Of a stretch of 64,000 nucleotides of DNA, positions 45,685 through 54,978 are shown one piece after another. The translations under genes were made by a program, and so were the position numbers. How positions within the stretch are numbered: position 1 is the stretch's first letter; every line of letters starts with the position of its first letter. The notes below the pieces were generated by a model. It made no database searches. It worked only from the letters and a program-made list of their open reading frames with translations, and was not told the DNA's origin. Where the stretch lies: NCBI RefSeq assembly GCF_004917075.1, contig NZ_SSYB01000005.1, positions 456,633-520,632 of the forward strand. Reading direction: 5' to 3'. The DNA comes from Geomonas edaphica. Lineage in GTDB: Bacteria; Desulfobacterota; Desulfuromonadia; Geobacterales; Geobacteraceae.

Positions 45685-48159
45685 ATGGAAGAGAAATACG
45701 TCCCCTCGGCGGTCGAGGGCAAATGGCAGCAGTTCTGGGCAACGCACAACAGCTTCGAGGCGACCGAAGACGCGAGCCGCAAGAAGTACTACCTCCTGGA
45801 GATGTTCCCTTATCCCTCCGGTAAGATCCACATGGGTCACGTGAGGAACTACTCGATCGGCGACGTCATCGCGCGCTTCAAGCGCATGCAGGGTTACAAC
45901 GTGCTGCACCCGATGGGTTGGGATGCCTTCGGCATGCCGGCCGAGAACGCGGCCATCCAGAACAAGAGCCATCCCGCCAAGTGGACCTACGAGAACATCG
46001 CCTACATGCGCGGGCAGCTAAAGCGCCTGGGGCTCTCCTACGACTGGGAGCGCGAACTCGCGACCTGCGACGTCGACTACTACAAGTGGGAGCAGAAGAT
46101 CTTCCTCGAGATGTACAAGAAGGGGCTCGCCTACAAGAAGTCCTCCGCCGTCAACTGGTGCCCTAAATGCGAGACCGTGCTCGCCAACGAGCAGGTCGAG
46201 GACGGCTGCTGCTGGCGCTGCGACTCGCTGGTCGAACAGAAGGAACTGGAGCAGTGGTCCTTCAGGATCACTAACTACGCCCAGGAACTTCTGGACGATA
46301 CCTACAAGCTCTCCGGCTGGCCCGAGCGCGTCCTCACCATGCAGAGGAACTGGATCGGCCGCTCGGTAGGCTGCGAGATCGAGTTCCCGCTCGAGAGTGG
46401 ACTCTCCAAGATCAAGGTCTTCACCACCAGGCCGGACACCCTCTTCGGTGCCACCTTCATGTCGCTTGCCGCCGAGCACCCCATGGCGCTTGAGCTCACA
46501 AGCGACGCGCAGCGTTCCGCAGTCGAGGCGTTCATCGACAAGGTGAAGAAGATCGACCGCATCAAGCGCTCCGACGAGGACCAGGAGAAGGAAGGCGTCT
46601 TCACCGGATCTTACTGCGTGAACCCGCTCACCAACGTGAAAATGCCGATCTACCTCGCCAACTTCGTCCTCATGGGCTACGGTACCGGCGCGGTCATGGC
46701 GGTGCCGACCCACGACCAGCGCGACTTCGAGTTCGCCAAGAAATACGACCTGCCGCTCAAGGTGGTGATCCAGCCGGAAGGGGAGACCCTTGACGCCGCG
46801 ACCATGACCGAGGCGTACACCGACGAGGGGACCATGGTCAACTCGGGGCGCTTCGACGGCATGGGCAACGGCGACGCCAAGGAGGCCATCGCCGACTTCC
46901 TCGAGAAGGAAAGTATCGGCAAGAAGACGGTCAACTACCGCCTGCGCGACTGGGGCATCTCCCGCCAGCGTTACTGGGGGAACCCGATCCCGGTGATCAA
47001 CTGCGACCTCTGCGGCGTGGTGCCGGTCCCGGAGACGGACCTGCCGGTCGTGCTCCCGATGGATGCCGAGTTCACCGGCGAGGGGGGGAACCCGCTCGCG
47101 CGCGTCGAGAGCTTCACCAACTGCACCTGCCCGCAGTGCGGCGAGGCGGCCCGCCGCGAAACCGACACCATGGACACCTTCGTGCAGTCCTCCTGGTACT
47201 TCCTGCGTTACTGCTCGCCGAAATTCACCGCAGGTCCGCTGGACCGCGAGAAGGTCGAGCACTGGATGCCGGTGGACCAGTACATCGGCGGGATCGAGCA
47301 CGCCGTTTTGCACCTGCTCTACGCCCGCTTCTTCACCAAGGTGCTGAGGGACCTTGGCTACTGCAACGTGGACGAGCCGTTCTCCAACCTTTTGACCCAG
47401 GGGATGGTGATCAAGGACGGCGCCAAGATGTCCAAATCCAAAGGGAACGTCGTCGACCCGAACGCCCTCATCGAGCGCTACGGGGCCGACACGGCGCGCC
47501 TTTTCTCTCTCTTCGCGGCACCGCCGGAGAAGGACCTCGACTGGAGCGACCAGGGGGTGGACGGCAGCTACCGCTTCCTGAACCGCGTCTGGCGCCTGGT
47601 CTTCGACGTCCTGCCGGCGATCAAAGGGGCCGGTGCCGTCAAGGCAGACGCACTTTCCGCAGAAGGGAAGAAGCTGCGCCGTGCGGTGCACAAGACCATC
47701 AAGAAGGTCTCCGAGGACATCGAGGAGCGTTTCCACTTCAACACCGCCATCGCTGCGGTCATGGAGCTGGTGAACTCCATCCAGGGCTTCGGCGCCAAAG
47801 ACGCCCCGGAGAACGTCGCCGTGGTGCGCGAGGCCGCCGAGTCGGTTATCCGTCTGCTCGCCCCCTTCGTGCCGCATTTCGCCGAAGAACTCTGGGCTGA
47901 ACTCGGCCACGAGGTCGGGCTCGAAGCGTCCGGCTGGCCCAGCTATGACGCCGATGCCGTCGTGGACGAGGAGATCACCGTAGTCGTCCAGGTGAACGGC
48001 AAGCTAAGAAGCAAGCTGACCGTCGCCCCGGACGCCAAGGAAGAGGACGTGCGCACCGCCGCCCTCGCCGACGAGAAGATCAAACCGTACCTGGAAGGGA
48101 AGGAGATCAAGAAAGTCGTCTACGTTCCGGGCAAACTGGTCAGCGTGGTGGTCGCCTAG
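45685..48159 (+). CDS. leuS: Leucyl-tRNA synthetase
   Basis: The 824-aa class I synthetase has the HIGH-like [19 protein letters not shown] (about residues 40-58), the CP1 editing domain ([15 protein letters not shown]), and KMSKS in [15 protein letters not shown] (about residue 580). Length and domain order are typical. The start at 45685 ([12 protein letters not shown]) has aaggtgg upstream. Confidence 0.97.
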   Translation: MEEKYVPSAVEGKWQQFWATHNSFEATEDASRKKYYLLEMFPYPSGKIHMGHVRNYSIGDVIARFKRMQGYNVLHPMGWDAFGMPAENAAIQNKSHPAKWTYENIAYMRGQLKRLGLSYDWERELATCDVDYYKWEQKIFLEMYKKGLAYKKSSAVNWCPKCETVLANEQVEDGCCWRCDSLVEQKELEQWSFRITNYAQELLDDTYKLSGWPERVLTMQRNWIGRSVGCEIEFPLESGLSKIKVFTTRPDTLFGATFMSLAAEHPMALELTSDAQRSAVEAFIDKVKKIDRIKRSDEDQEKEGVFTGSYCVNPLTNVKMPIYLANFVLMGYGTGAVMAVPTHDQRDFEFAKKYDLPLKVVIQPEGETLDAATMTEAYTDEGTMVNSGRFDGMGNGDAKEAIADFLEKESIGKKTVNYRLRDWGISRQRYWGNPIPVINCDLCGVVPVPETDLPVVLPMDAEFTGEGGNPLARVESFTNCTCPQCGEAARRETDTMDTFVQSSWYFLRYCSPKFTAGPLDREKVEHWMPVDQYIGGIEHAVLHLLYARFFTKVLRDLGYCNVDEPFSNLLTQGMVIKDGAKMSKSKGNVVDPNALIERYGADTARLFSLFAAPPEKDLDWSDQGVDGSYRFLNRVWRLVFDVLPAIKGAGAVKADALSAEGKKLRRAVHKTIKKVSEDIEERFHFNTAIAAVMELVNSIQGFGAKDAPENVAVVREAAESVIRLLAPFVPHFAEELWAELGHEVGLEASGWPSYDADAVVDEEITVVVQVNGKLRSKLTVAPDAKEEDVRTAALADEKIKPYLEGKEIKKVVYVPGKLVSVVVA

Positions 48160-48177
48160 GGCGCGGGGAAAAGTATC

Positions 48178-48699
48178 ATGTCATCGCGCAGACTACTTTG
48201 CCGCATCGGCGCGGCGCTTCTCGTGGTCGCTGCCCTCAGCGGCTGCGGCTACCGCCCCGTTGTCCAACACGGCCCGCTGGCGCAGGGGGGCGGCGTCAAC
48301 GTCGTCCTCTTCGCCAACAAGAGCTACCGTGCCGGTGTGGAAGCGGTTCTTGGTCGTCACATGATCAATGAATTCGCGCTTCGTACCGGCGGGCGCGTCC
48401 TCCCCGCCGACCGTGCCGATTTCGAACTCACCGGCACCGTAGTCTCCTACGGCACGACGCCCGTCTCCTACACCGCGGCGGACGCGATAAAGGAGTATCG
48501 GGCGGTCCTTACCGTGCAGGCCGTGCTGCGTGAGCAACGCTCGCAAAAGGTGCTCTGGAAGGGGGATCTCTCCGAACAGCAGGTCTACCCGGTGAACGCG
48601 GATATCGCACTGCAGCAAAATGCCGAGGATGCCGCGATAGAAAAGGTGTGCCGTCGTCTCTCCGAGCGGGTCTGGCAGCAGATCAGCCAGCGTTTCTAG
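48178..48699 (+). CDS. lptE: LPS-assembly lipoprotein LptE
   Basis: The 173-aa lipoprotein has a signal peptide and lipobox (ALSGC) followed by GYRPV, then a compact alpha/beta domain (FANKSYRAGVEAVLGRHMINEF, DIALQQNAEDAAIEKVCRRLSE). LptE plugs the LptD pore in the outer membrane. The leuS-lptE-holA order is common in proteobacteria. A terminator follows. Confidence 0.88.
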   Translation: MSSRRLLCRIGAALLVVAALSGCGYRPVVQHGPLAQGGGVNVVLFANKSYRAGVEAVLGRHMINEFALRTGGRVLPADRADFELTGTVVSYGTTPVSYTAADAIKEYRAVLTVQAVLREQRSQKVLWKGDLSEQQVYPVNADIALQQNAEDAAIEKVCRRLSERVWQQISQRF

Positions 48700-48728
48700 T
48701 CTGTTCAGCGCGGTTCGCAAACCACAAC

Positions 48729-48766
48729 GCCGCCCATTCAGCATAAGGCTGGTGGGCGGCTTTTTT
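48729..48766 (+). terminator. Terminator after lptE
   Basis: The 8-bp stem gccgccca / tgggcggc with a 16-base loop is followed by tttttt. Confidence 0.75.
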
Positions 48767-48780
48767 CGCATGAGGTGTTC

Positions 48781-49785
48781 ATGAAACCGGAAGAGTTCAA
48801 CAGGGCCGTGGAGAAAGGGGAGCTCGCTTCCCTGTACCTTTTGTACGGCGACGAGCCGTACCTGGTCGAGCGTGCCGTGAAGAAACTCATGGATCGCGCC
48901 GTAGATCCTGGGTTCCGCGACTTCAACCTGAACGTCTTCTACGGCAACGAATGCAAGGGGGATGAGGTGTTCAGCGCGGCACAGACCCTGCCGATGTTCG
49001 CCGAACGACGCGTCGTCCTGGTGAAGAAGGGGGGAGATCTCTCCGCCGCTGCCATGGAGGTACTGCTCCCCTATTTGCAGGACCCGTCACCCGGCACCTG
49101 TCTCATCCTGCAGGCTGAGAAGGTCGACGGCCGCAAGAAGTTCTACGCCGAGTTCAAGAAGCGCGGTGAGGCTGTGGAATTCAAGCGCCCCTACGAGAAC
49201 CAGTTGGGCCCCTACGTGCGCGACGAGGTGCGTGCCGCCGGCAAGAAGATCGAGCCCGCAGCCGCCGAACTTCTCGCCTACCTCGTAGGAAACAACCTGC
49301 AGGAACTTGTCTCCCAGATCGAGAAGCTCTGCATCTACTGCGGCAAGAACGAGACGGTGACCGTGGCCGACGTGAGAACCATCGTCTCGGACACCAAGGT
49401 CGAGAGCGTCTTCGAGTTCACAGATGCGCTGGGCTCCAAGGAGCTTCCCCGTGCGCTCAAGCTGCTGACCTCCCTTTTCCAGGATGGCGAGGCGCCGTTG
49501 CGCGTCCTGGGTGCCGTTGCACGGCATTACCGCCAGCTCTGGCAGGTGCGCGAGCTCATGGATCGGAAGGTGCCGCAGTCCGAGCTGGCCAAGGCCTCCG
49601 GGATCAACCCATATTTTCTCGGCAAGGTGACCGCGCAGGCGAAGAACTACACGGCCGCTGAGCTGAAGCGGATTTTCGAGAAGATGTTGGAGCTGGATGT
49701 AGCCTTCAAGTCAGGCGGACTTGAAGAGCCGCTTTTCGAGCGTTTCGTAATGGAAGCATGCCGGCGGCCGGAAGGCAGGCGCTAA
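48781..49785 (+). CDS. holA: DNA polymerase III subunit delta
   Basis: The 334-aa clamp-loader subunit has the N-terminal LYLLYGDEPYLVERAVKKL, FGNPLPMFAERRVVLVK-like central strands and a C-terminal helical collar (VLGAVARHYRQLWQVREL). It opens the beta clamp in the replisome. The ATG at 48781 is preferred over the GTG at 48775; gaggtg lies just upstream. Confidence 0.92.
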   Translation: MKPEEFNRAVEKGELASLYLLYGDEPYLVERAVKKLMDRAVDPGFRDFNLNVFYGNECKGDEVFSAAQTLPMFAERRVVLVKKGGDLSAAAMEVLLPYLQDPSPGTCLILQAEKVDGRKKFYAEFKKRGEAVEFKRPYENQLGPYVRDEVRAAGKKIEPAAAELLAYLVGNNLQELVSQIEKLCIYCGKNETVTVADVRTIVSDTKVESVFEFTDALGSKELPRALKLLTSLFQDGEAPLRVLGAVARHYRQLWQVRELMDRKVPQSELAKASGINPYFLGKVTAQAKNYTAAELKRIFEKMLELDVAFKSGGLEEPLFERFVMEACRRPEGRR

Positions 49786-49833
49786 GAAGTCAGTTGCAGG
49801 AAAGAAAGGCAGATGAAGGCAGAGGCGTTTTAG

Positions 49834-49873
49834 CTCCCTCCCCTGGAGGGGGAGGGTAGGGGAGGGGGAAATC
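49834..49873. repeat. G/C palindromic repeat of the ccctcccc / ggggaggg type
   Basis: ccctcccc pairs with ggggaggg; a second G-rich half follows. It resembles the 38-bp repeats in design (C-run, G-run, second G-run, aaat) but not in exact sequence. Confidence 0.5.
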
Positions 49874-49951
49874 TAACCGGCCCCTTGGTGTGGTGATCTC
49901 GTAGAGGTCGAGCCGGAGGGCCCGTCGCCGCCGGTAGTACAAACTAGAAAA

Positions 49952-49980
49952 GGGAATACCCGAATGGGCATTCCCTTTTT
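49952..49980. terminator. Shared terminator of holA and rpsT
   Basis: gggaataccc / gggcattccc with one mismatch and ttttt on the plus strand, tttt on the minus strand. Confidence 0.7.
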
Positions 49981-50002
49981 GCTTTTATCGATCCCTTACC
50001 GG

Positions 50003-50266
50003 TTAGGCCAGGGTGTTGACCAGTTTGGTGAGACGGGAGACGTTCCTGGAAGCGTTGGAGGAGTGGATGATCCCCTTGGTTGCAGCGCCGTCGATGACCG
50101 GGATAGCCGCAGCCAGAGCAGCCTTTGCCGCATCCTGATCCTTGGTAGCAACCGCTTCGCGGACGCGCTTTATGAAAGTACGGAGAGTAGAACGCTCGTG
50201 CTTGTTGCGCTCGGTCCTCTTAGCCGTCTGCTTGATCCTCTTGATTGCCGATTTATGATTTGCCAA
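50003..50266 (-). CDS. rpsT: 30S ribosomal protein S20
   Basis: The 87-aa basic helical protein ([20 protein letters not shown]...) is S20. The start is TTG at 50266 with ggaggtg 5 bp upstream; no ATG lies within the conserved region. In E. coli rpsT also starts with UUG, which is used in autoregulation, so the rare start is likely conserved. Confidence 0.96.
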   Translation of the reverse strand: MANHKSAIKRIKQTAKRTERNKHERSTLRTFIKRVREAVATKDQDAAKAALAAAIPVIDGAATKGIIHSSNASRNVSRLTKLVNTLA

Positions 50267-50604
50267 ACTGCACCTCCAGTATTTTAAAAAATGTAGCTTT
50301 TTGATTTTTGGAAAGAGGAATTTTATAGCACCGAGGGCGCAGTGTGTCAAGCACAAAACCGCCCGCTGTGGGAAAAAAGATCCTCAGCGCGAACAGGGCA
50401 CACTACCATTGTTTCAGCTGCAACGCCAGCAAAAAGAACCGATGGCAACATTTTGTTGCACCCCCATCCTTCCCATTCCCGATTCCCGCAACCCGCGGCC
50501 CGCGGCGCCACCATGTTCGCTGCGAGCCCACCTCTACTTGACATTCACCTTCTTGAATATTATGCTGCGTCAGCCAAAGAACTAACGACCCCGGAGGCAA
50601 AGCC
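50267..50604. other. Divergent intergenic region
   Basis: 338 bp between rpsT and the methyltransferase. It contains the rpsT promoter (separate entry). I see no further gene; short open frames here are low-complexity. Confidence 0.5.
50322..50350 (-). promoter_or_regulatory. Promoter of rpsT
   Basis: On the minus strand TTGACA, a 17-bp spacer and TATAAA: a near-consensus sigma-70 promoter 56-84 bp upstream of the TTG start. Confidence 0.7.
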
Positions 50605-51234
50605 ATGCAAAACGACAACAAGCGGGATTTCGATGCCGTAGCTGAAAAATGGGACGAGGAACCCCGCCGTCTGAAGCTCGCCCAAGAGGTGGTGGCGGCC
50701 ATGCGCCGGGAACTTCCCCTCACTTCCTCCATGCAAGCCCTTGACTACGGTTGCGGCAGCGGGCTGGTCACGCTGGGGCTGCAGCCCTCGGTAGGCCGGA
50801 TCACCGGCGCCGACAGCTCCAAGGGGATGCTGGAGGTTCTGCAGCGGAAGATCAAAGAGCGGGGGCTCTCCAACGTTGCCACCATGCTGCTGGATCTGGA
50901 ACACCAGGAACTGGAGCAAAGCTACGATCTGATCGTGAGCAGCATGACACTGCACCACGTACAGGACGCAGCGAGCCTGATCAACTCTCTCGCCCAATCC
51001 CTAAACCCTGGCGGATGGCTCGCCCTGGCCGATCTCGAGAGCGAGGACGGTACCTTTCACGACGACCCGAAGGGAGTGCTGCACCACGGTTTCTCCAGGG
51101 AGTTTCTCGCCGAGGCATTCTCTCGATGCGGCCTTACCGACGTCCGGGTGGTGACCGCCACCACGGTAGACAAAAAACGTGAAAACGGAGCGGTAGTCCC
51201 CTATCCGGTGCTGCTCTGCCTGGGACGCAAATAG
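50605..51234 (+). CDS. Class I SAM-dependent methyltransferase
   Basis: The 209-aa enzyme has motif I LDYGCGSGLVTLGL (about residue 47), the acidic GADSSKGM, and LIVSSMTLHHVQD typical of the UbiE/Methyltransf_11 group. The substrate is unknown. The start has ggaggca. It is monocistronic. Confidence 0.85.
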   Translation: MQNDNKRDFDAVAEKWDEEPRRLKLAQEVVAAMRRELPLTSSMQALDYGCGSGLVTLGLQPSVGRITGADSSKGMLEVLQRKIKERGLSNVATMLLDLEHQELEQSYDLIVSSMTLHHVQDAASLINSLAQSLNPGGWLALADLESEDGTFHDDPKGVLHHGFSREFLAEAFSRCGLTDVRVVTATTVDKKRENGAVVPYPVLLCLGRK

Positions 51235-51282
51235 CCTGCTTGTCTACACGCTCTAGGCTGTGCACTCATAACCAGGAACTAA

Positions 51283-51312
51283 AAAAGGCCCTCCTTTTCA
51301 GGAGGGCCTTTT
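51283..51312. terminator. Shared terminator of methyltransferase and cytochrome
   Basis: A perfect 13-bp stem aaaaggccctcct / aggagggcctttt with a 4-base loop. Confidence 0.85.
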
Positions 51313-51337
51313 CCATTCGTTACTGCAGAGAGAATGC

Positions 51338-52729
51338 CTACCACTCTTCCTTCTGTTTCTTGGCAACCTTCTCCATGTAGAGCTCGGGACTTGTCAGCTT
51401 TACGATCTCCTTGTCGCTGTAGCCGAGATCCTTGAAGTTGAGCACGCCGTTGGGAGCGTGGCAGTTCGCACAGTAAAGCGCCTTCGTCTTGGTGACCAGG
51501 TGGTTGCTGCCGAAGTAGACGGTCTGCCAGCCCGGCACCGCCTCCTTGGCTATCTTCTCCGGGTTCTTGAGGCCAAGGGTCTTCGCAGCTGAGAGGACTC
51601 CGGCGCGGGTGTCGCCACTCGACATCGGCTGCGCGAAGTCCATGGAAAGAAGCTGGCCGGTCTGCTTGTTGTAGTAGGCCCTACCCTGGAAAATCTTGAA
51701 CGGGGTGATTTTGCTCTTACCGTCCTTCCTGCTCCCCTTGGGCCCGATGAAATGCGGCGTGTTCTTCACCGTACCGTTGTACCAGGCGTACACCGGCGTC
51801 GTTTCGTTCGCCTCTTTTTTCAGCGTGGTCGGCTCGTAGAACTTATCCGCGGTCTGTTCCCACACGGTGAAGTCCTTGGCGAAGGCTCCGCCGGTGCGCG
51901 GAATATGGCAGGTCTGGCAGGCGATCTTCGCACTGTGGCGGTTAAGGTCGGCATCCTTGTGCGGTTTCACACCATGGCAGGAGGTGTCGGCGCAGGAGAC
52001 GAACACCCCGTCGTTTGCCCAGTTGTTGGGATCGTGACCGCTTGGCATCTTGTGGTTCTTCGCCTTGTGGCAGTCCACGCAGACCATACCTTTAGCGGCG
52101 TGGGCATCGGTGTCCTTGGTGAAGGTGAAGCCGCGCTTCACGATGACCCCGCCCCCTGCCGCCTCATGACAGACCATGCAGTTCTTGACGGTGGGCTTGC
52201 CGATCGCCAGGGCCGCCTTGACGCTGCGATCCTGCCCCATGACCACTTCCCCCTTTTCGTTCTTGAACGGCTTTCTCTGCCGGAAGTCGTAGTCCGTGGA
52301 GTGGCACACGAGGCAGTCGACGGCGGCCGCCGCGGCGGGGCCGGTGCTGCCGACGTCGGAGAGGTGGTTGCCGGGATGACAGGTGTTGCACCCGGAGAAC
52401 TTGCTCTTACCGGTGATCGGGCTCTTCGGGATCTCTTTCAGGTTGTTGACGATGTCGTTTCCGTTGCACATGACGTAGATGCGGTTTTTCATCCCGTACT
52501 CAAGCTTCGGGTTGAGGTTGTCCACGTTGGTCACCTTGGATGCATGCTTCCAGTGCACCGTGTCCAGAAAGGCCTTGGCGGTGCCGGGGTGGCACTCCTC
52601 GCAGGTCTCGGGCCCCTTGTAGCCGTTCTTCTCGATGGATTCTTTCCCGGGATGTTCGCTTGCTGCCAGGGCAGCCGTCGCTGCCAAGGCAAGACAAAGC
52701 ACGACCGCCGTCACGCTTTTCTTACTCAT
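51338..52729 (-). CDS. Octaheme c-type cytochrome (seven CxxCH, one CX4CH)
   Basis: The 463-aa exported protein has a Sec signal (MSKKSVTAVVLCLALAATAALAA) and eight heme sites: CEECH, CNTCH, CLVCH, CMVCH, CVDCH, CADTSCH (four residues between the cysteines), CQTCH and CANCH. It is periplasmic or outer-surface. It shows the same layout as its upstream neighbour (heme 1 followed by VHWKHAS, TP-V-YAW stretch), so the two are probably paralogues, though diverged. Start: ATG after gaggagg. It ends the porin cluster. Confidence 0.85.
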   Translation of the reverse strand: MSKKSVTAVVLCLALAATAALAASEHPGKESIEKNGYKGPETCEECHPGTAKAFLDTVHWKHASKVTNVDNLNPKLEYGMKNRIYVMCNGNDIVNNLKEIPKSPITGKSKFSGCNTCHPGNHLSDVGSTGPAAAAAVDCLVCHSTDYDFRQRKPFKNEKGEVVMGQDRSVKAALAIGKPTVKNCMVCHEAAGGGVIVKRGFTFTKDTDAHAAKGMVCVDCHKAKNHKMPSGHDPNNWANDGVFVSCADTSCHGVKPHKDADLNRHSAKIACQTCHIPRTGGAFAKDFTVWEQTADKFYEPTTLKKEANETTPVYAWYNGTVKNTPHFIGPKGSRKDGKSKITPFKIFQGRAYYNKQTGQLLSMDFAQPMSSGDTRAGVLSAAKTLGLKNPEKIAKEAVPGWQTVYFGSNHLVTKTKALYCANCHAPNGVLNFKDLGYSDKEIVKLTSPELYMEKVAKKQKEEW

Positions 52730-52920
52730 AAAGGCCCTCCTCGTGTGTTTGATCGCAATCAGTGATGTTATCGGCAGATGGCGCTAATAGTTTAGTATTC
52801 TTCCGAGGTATGTCGAGTCTTTCGCTGACACTATTTCCCGCCTGCTTCGTGACAAAGGTCGATCCCCCTTCTGTCAGTCAGTGCGAGAGGTGGCACCGGA
52901 ACGAAACGCGGTCCCAACGG

Positions 52921-52946
52921 AAAAAGGGGCGGATTGCTCCGCCCCC
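52921..52946 (-). terminator. Terminator between the two cytochrome genes
   Basis: The stem ggggcgga / tccgcccc with a 4-base loop and a run of T on the minus strand lies 27-52 bp past the stop of the upstream cytochrome gene. Confidence 0.75.
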
Positions 52947-52972
52947 TGTTACATCGTATCTGCTCTTTTTAA

Positions 52973-54430
52973 CTACTTCTTCGCTACCTTCTTTGCAGCC
53001 TTGGCGAACCTGCCGCCGGTCTGCATCGGGTCGGCCTTGTATCCGAGCGCCTTCCAGTCGAGGCGGTTGCCGCCCATGTGGCACTCACCGCACTGCAGCG
53101 CCTCTTCCTTGGGGGACACCTCGTGCTGTGCCGCGATGTACGCCTCGGTGTTCACGAACTGGTATTTTCCGCTGTAGGGGAGGCCGGAACCTTCGGCGCC
53201 CAGACGGCACGCCTTATCCCAGTTGTAGTCGACCCACAGGGACTTGTACTGCTGGAAGATGATCAGGTTCTTGTACTTTGCGTCCATCGGCTGGTCGCCC
53301 TTGTAGAGCTTGTAAGGGTAGATCTTGGCCTTCTGGTCCTTGATGTCGCCAACCGGGCGCATCATCATCACCGGCTTCTTCGGATCCTTGACCTTGTCAC
53401 CCACCATGTAGCGCTCAACCATGCCGTTGCTCCAGGCGTAGACCGGCTTCACGTTCATGCCCCAGATGAAGGTTCCCTTGTGCTTGGCGAAGGTCTCCTT
53501 GTCGAACTGCTCTTCCGCGGTGATGTTCTTGCCCACATCGGACCAGTGCCATGCCATTTTGGTTGCCTGGCCTTTTGCGAAGAACGGGATATGGCAGGTC
53601 TGGCAGGCGACGGTTGCGAGGTGTTTGTTGATGATCGCGCCATTTTTGGCCTTTTTGTGCGGGGCCTTTGCGCCGGAGTGACACTGCTCACAGTTCACGC
53701 GGGCGTCGTAGTGCGCCATCATGCTCGAGGCGCCGCCGATCTTGTGCTGCTTGGTGACGTGGCATGCCTGGCACGCCATGTCCTGGCCGCCGCTTTCCTT
53801 GGTGCCCATGTGGACATCCTGGGACTTCTTCGGTTTTTCGAGGGTGGAGTCGAGCCCCGCGTTTTTCACCGCGTCGCCGCCGCCGCCGTAGAAGTGGCAG
53901 GAGCCGCAGTTCTTACGGCCCGGGAGGCCTACGCTCTGTGCGGCAACGTTCAGGTCCATGCTCTTCTTGTCGATGCTCTTGCTGTCGATGTCGCAGCCGA
54001 CGGTGGCCCTGGTGTAGTTACCTTTCTGCGCGTGGCAGATAAGGCAGTCGACCTTGGTCTTGTCGGTGAAGTCGAAGTTGGTACGGGTCCAGCCGTAACC
54101 TGCGTGGCACTTGCCGCAGGACTCGTGTACCACCCCTTCCTTGCCCCCCTGGATCGAGGTGCAGAAGGAGTTGATCATGTTGGACTTGCCGTACTTCTTG
54201 GTGCTCTTCTCCATCCCCTTGACCATGTTCGGGGTTCCGGCCCAGGTCCAGTGGGTAGTTTTCATGAAGTCAGCTGCCTGCTGTTCGTGGCACTCAAGGC
54301 AGACCTTGGTTACTTCGGTGCCGCTTTTGAACGGCCCCTTAACGAACTCGGAATGGTCGACCGCCGCCATCCCTTGGGCGGCTGCCGCAAGCATCGCGAT
54401 CCCCGCCAGAACTCCCAGAATACCTTTCAT
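52973..54430 (-). CDS. Octaheme c-type cytochrome, tetrathionate-reductase (OTR) family-like
   Basis: The 485-aa protein has a signal peptide (MKGILGVLAGIAML...GMA) and eight CxxCH sites (CLECH, CGKCH, CLICH, CGSCH, CQACH, CEQCH, CQTCH, CGECH). The pattern around heme 1 (FVKGPFKSGTEVTKVCLECH then HWTW), the CGKCHAGYGW and VDCLICH blocks match octaheme tetrathionate-reductase-family cytochromes. The enzymatic substrate is uncertain; electron transfer through the conduit is equally possible. Start: ATG after ggagg. Confidence 0.85.
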   Translation of the reverse strand: MKGILGVLAGIAMLAAAAQGMAAVDHSEFVKGPFKSGTEVTKVCLECHEQQAADFMKTTHWTWAGTPNMVKGMEKSTKKYGKSNMINSFCTSIQGGKEGVVHESCGKCHAGYGWTRTNFDFTDKTKVDCLICHAQKGNYTRATVGCDIDSKSIDKKSMDLNVAAQSVGLPGRKNCGSCHFYGGGGDAVKNAGLDSTLEKPKKSQDVHMGTKESGGQDMACQACHVTKQHKIGGASSMMAHYDARVNCEQCHSGAKAPHKKAKNGAIINKHLATVACQTCHIPFFAKGQATKMAWHWSDVGKNITAEEQFDKETFAKHKGTFIWGMNVKPVYAWSNGMVERYMVGDKVKDPKKPVMMMRPVGDIKDQKAKIYPYKLYKGDQPMDAKYKNLIIFQQYKSLWVDYNWDKACRLGAEGSGLPYSGKYQFVNTEAYIAAQHEVSPKEEALQCGECHMGGNRLDWKALGYKADPMQTGGRFAKAAKKVAKK

Positions 54431-54515
54431 ATAACCTCCCGTGATGAAGCGGCTAGGCGCCGCCTGAAACACTATCTAAGGCCTTATATATATTAAATTT
54501 GATATACATTTGGCC

Positions 54516-54549
54516 AAAAAGAAGCGCTGCAATTCGAAAACTACAGCGC
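54516..54549 (-). terminator. Terminator between the small exported protein and cytochrome
   Basis: The stem gcgctg / cagcgc with a loop of about 14 bases and a T-rich tract on the minus strand. Confidence 0.55.
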
Positions 54550-54572
54550 CGTCTACGAGGAACCCGGTCGGA

Positions 54573-54902
54573 CTAACAGCCGGCTGTTTTCCTGAACAGT
54601 TTGGAGACGTTCTTGCCGTCGATAACCTCGTACTTGCAGCGGATCTCGTCCCCTTCGACGATCCTGTGGTCCTTGAACTTGTCCAGGGTAAGGTCGTCGT
54701 TCACGGTGATGACCACGGGCTGCTCGGTTTTGTTGTCCTTCAAGGTGGCGGTGGCGGTTTTTGCGTCGGCGCCGGCGATCTCGATCTTGGTGATCACGCC
54801 TACCATCTTGATTTCCTCACCTGCGCTTGCCACGTTGCCGAAGCAGAGGATGCTGAGCGCTGCAACTGCTACCAGGACCATTACCGAAACTGCTTTTTTC
54901 AT
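54573..54902 (-). CDS. Small exported protein between porin and cytochromes
   Basis: The 109-aa product has a Sec signal (MKKAVSVMVLVAVAALSILC...ASA) and a beta-rich mature part (EEIKMVGVITKIEIAGADAK, PVVITVNDDLTLDKF). The cysteine near residue 20 lies in the hydrophobic core and could be a lipobox (SILC), but the match is loose. No heme motif. Function unknown; position suggests an accessory of the porin complex. Start: aaggag 7 bp before the ATG at 54902. Confidence 0.65.
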   Translation of the reverse strand: MKKAVSVMVLVAVAALSILCFGNVASAGEEIKMVGVITKIEIAGADAKTATATLKDNKTEQPVVITVNDDLTLDKFKDHRIVEGDEIRCKYEVIDGKNVSKLFRKTAGC

Positions 54903-54920
54903 CTTCGTTCTCCTTTTATG

Positions 54921-54945
54921 GGGGCGGCGACTCAGTCGCCGCCCC
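54921..54945 (-). promoter_or_regulatory. 11-bp hairpin in the intergenic leader of the small gene
   Basis: ggggcggcgac / gtcgccgcccc with a 3-base loop and no T run, immediately upstream of the ribosome binding site of the small gene. Likely an RNA-stability or attenuation element. Confidence 0.5.
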
Positions 54946-54978
54946 TGTGCATGGTGCTTCATCTGGTGCTGCTACGTC

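Noticed and set aside
48175..48720. Possible 4.5S or tmRNA near lptE
   Set aside because: The hairpin is a normal terminator; no conserved RNA motif was seen.
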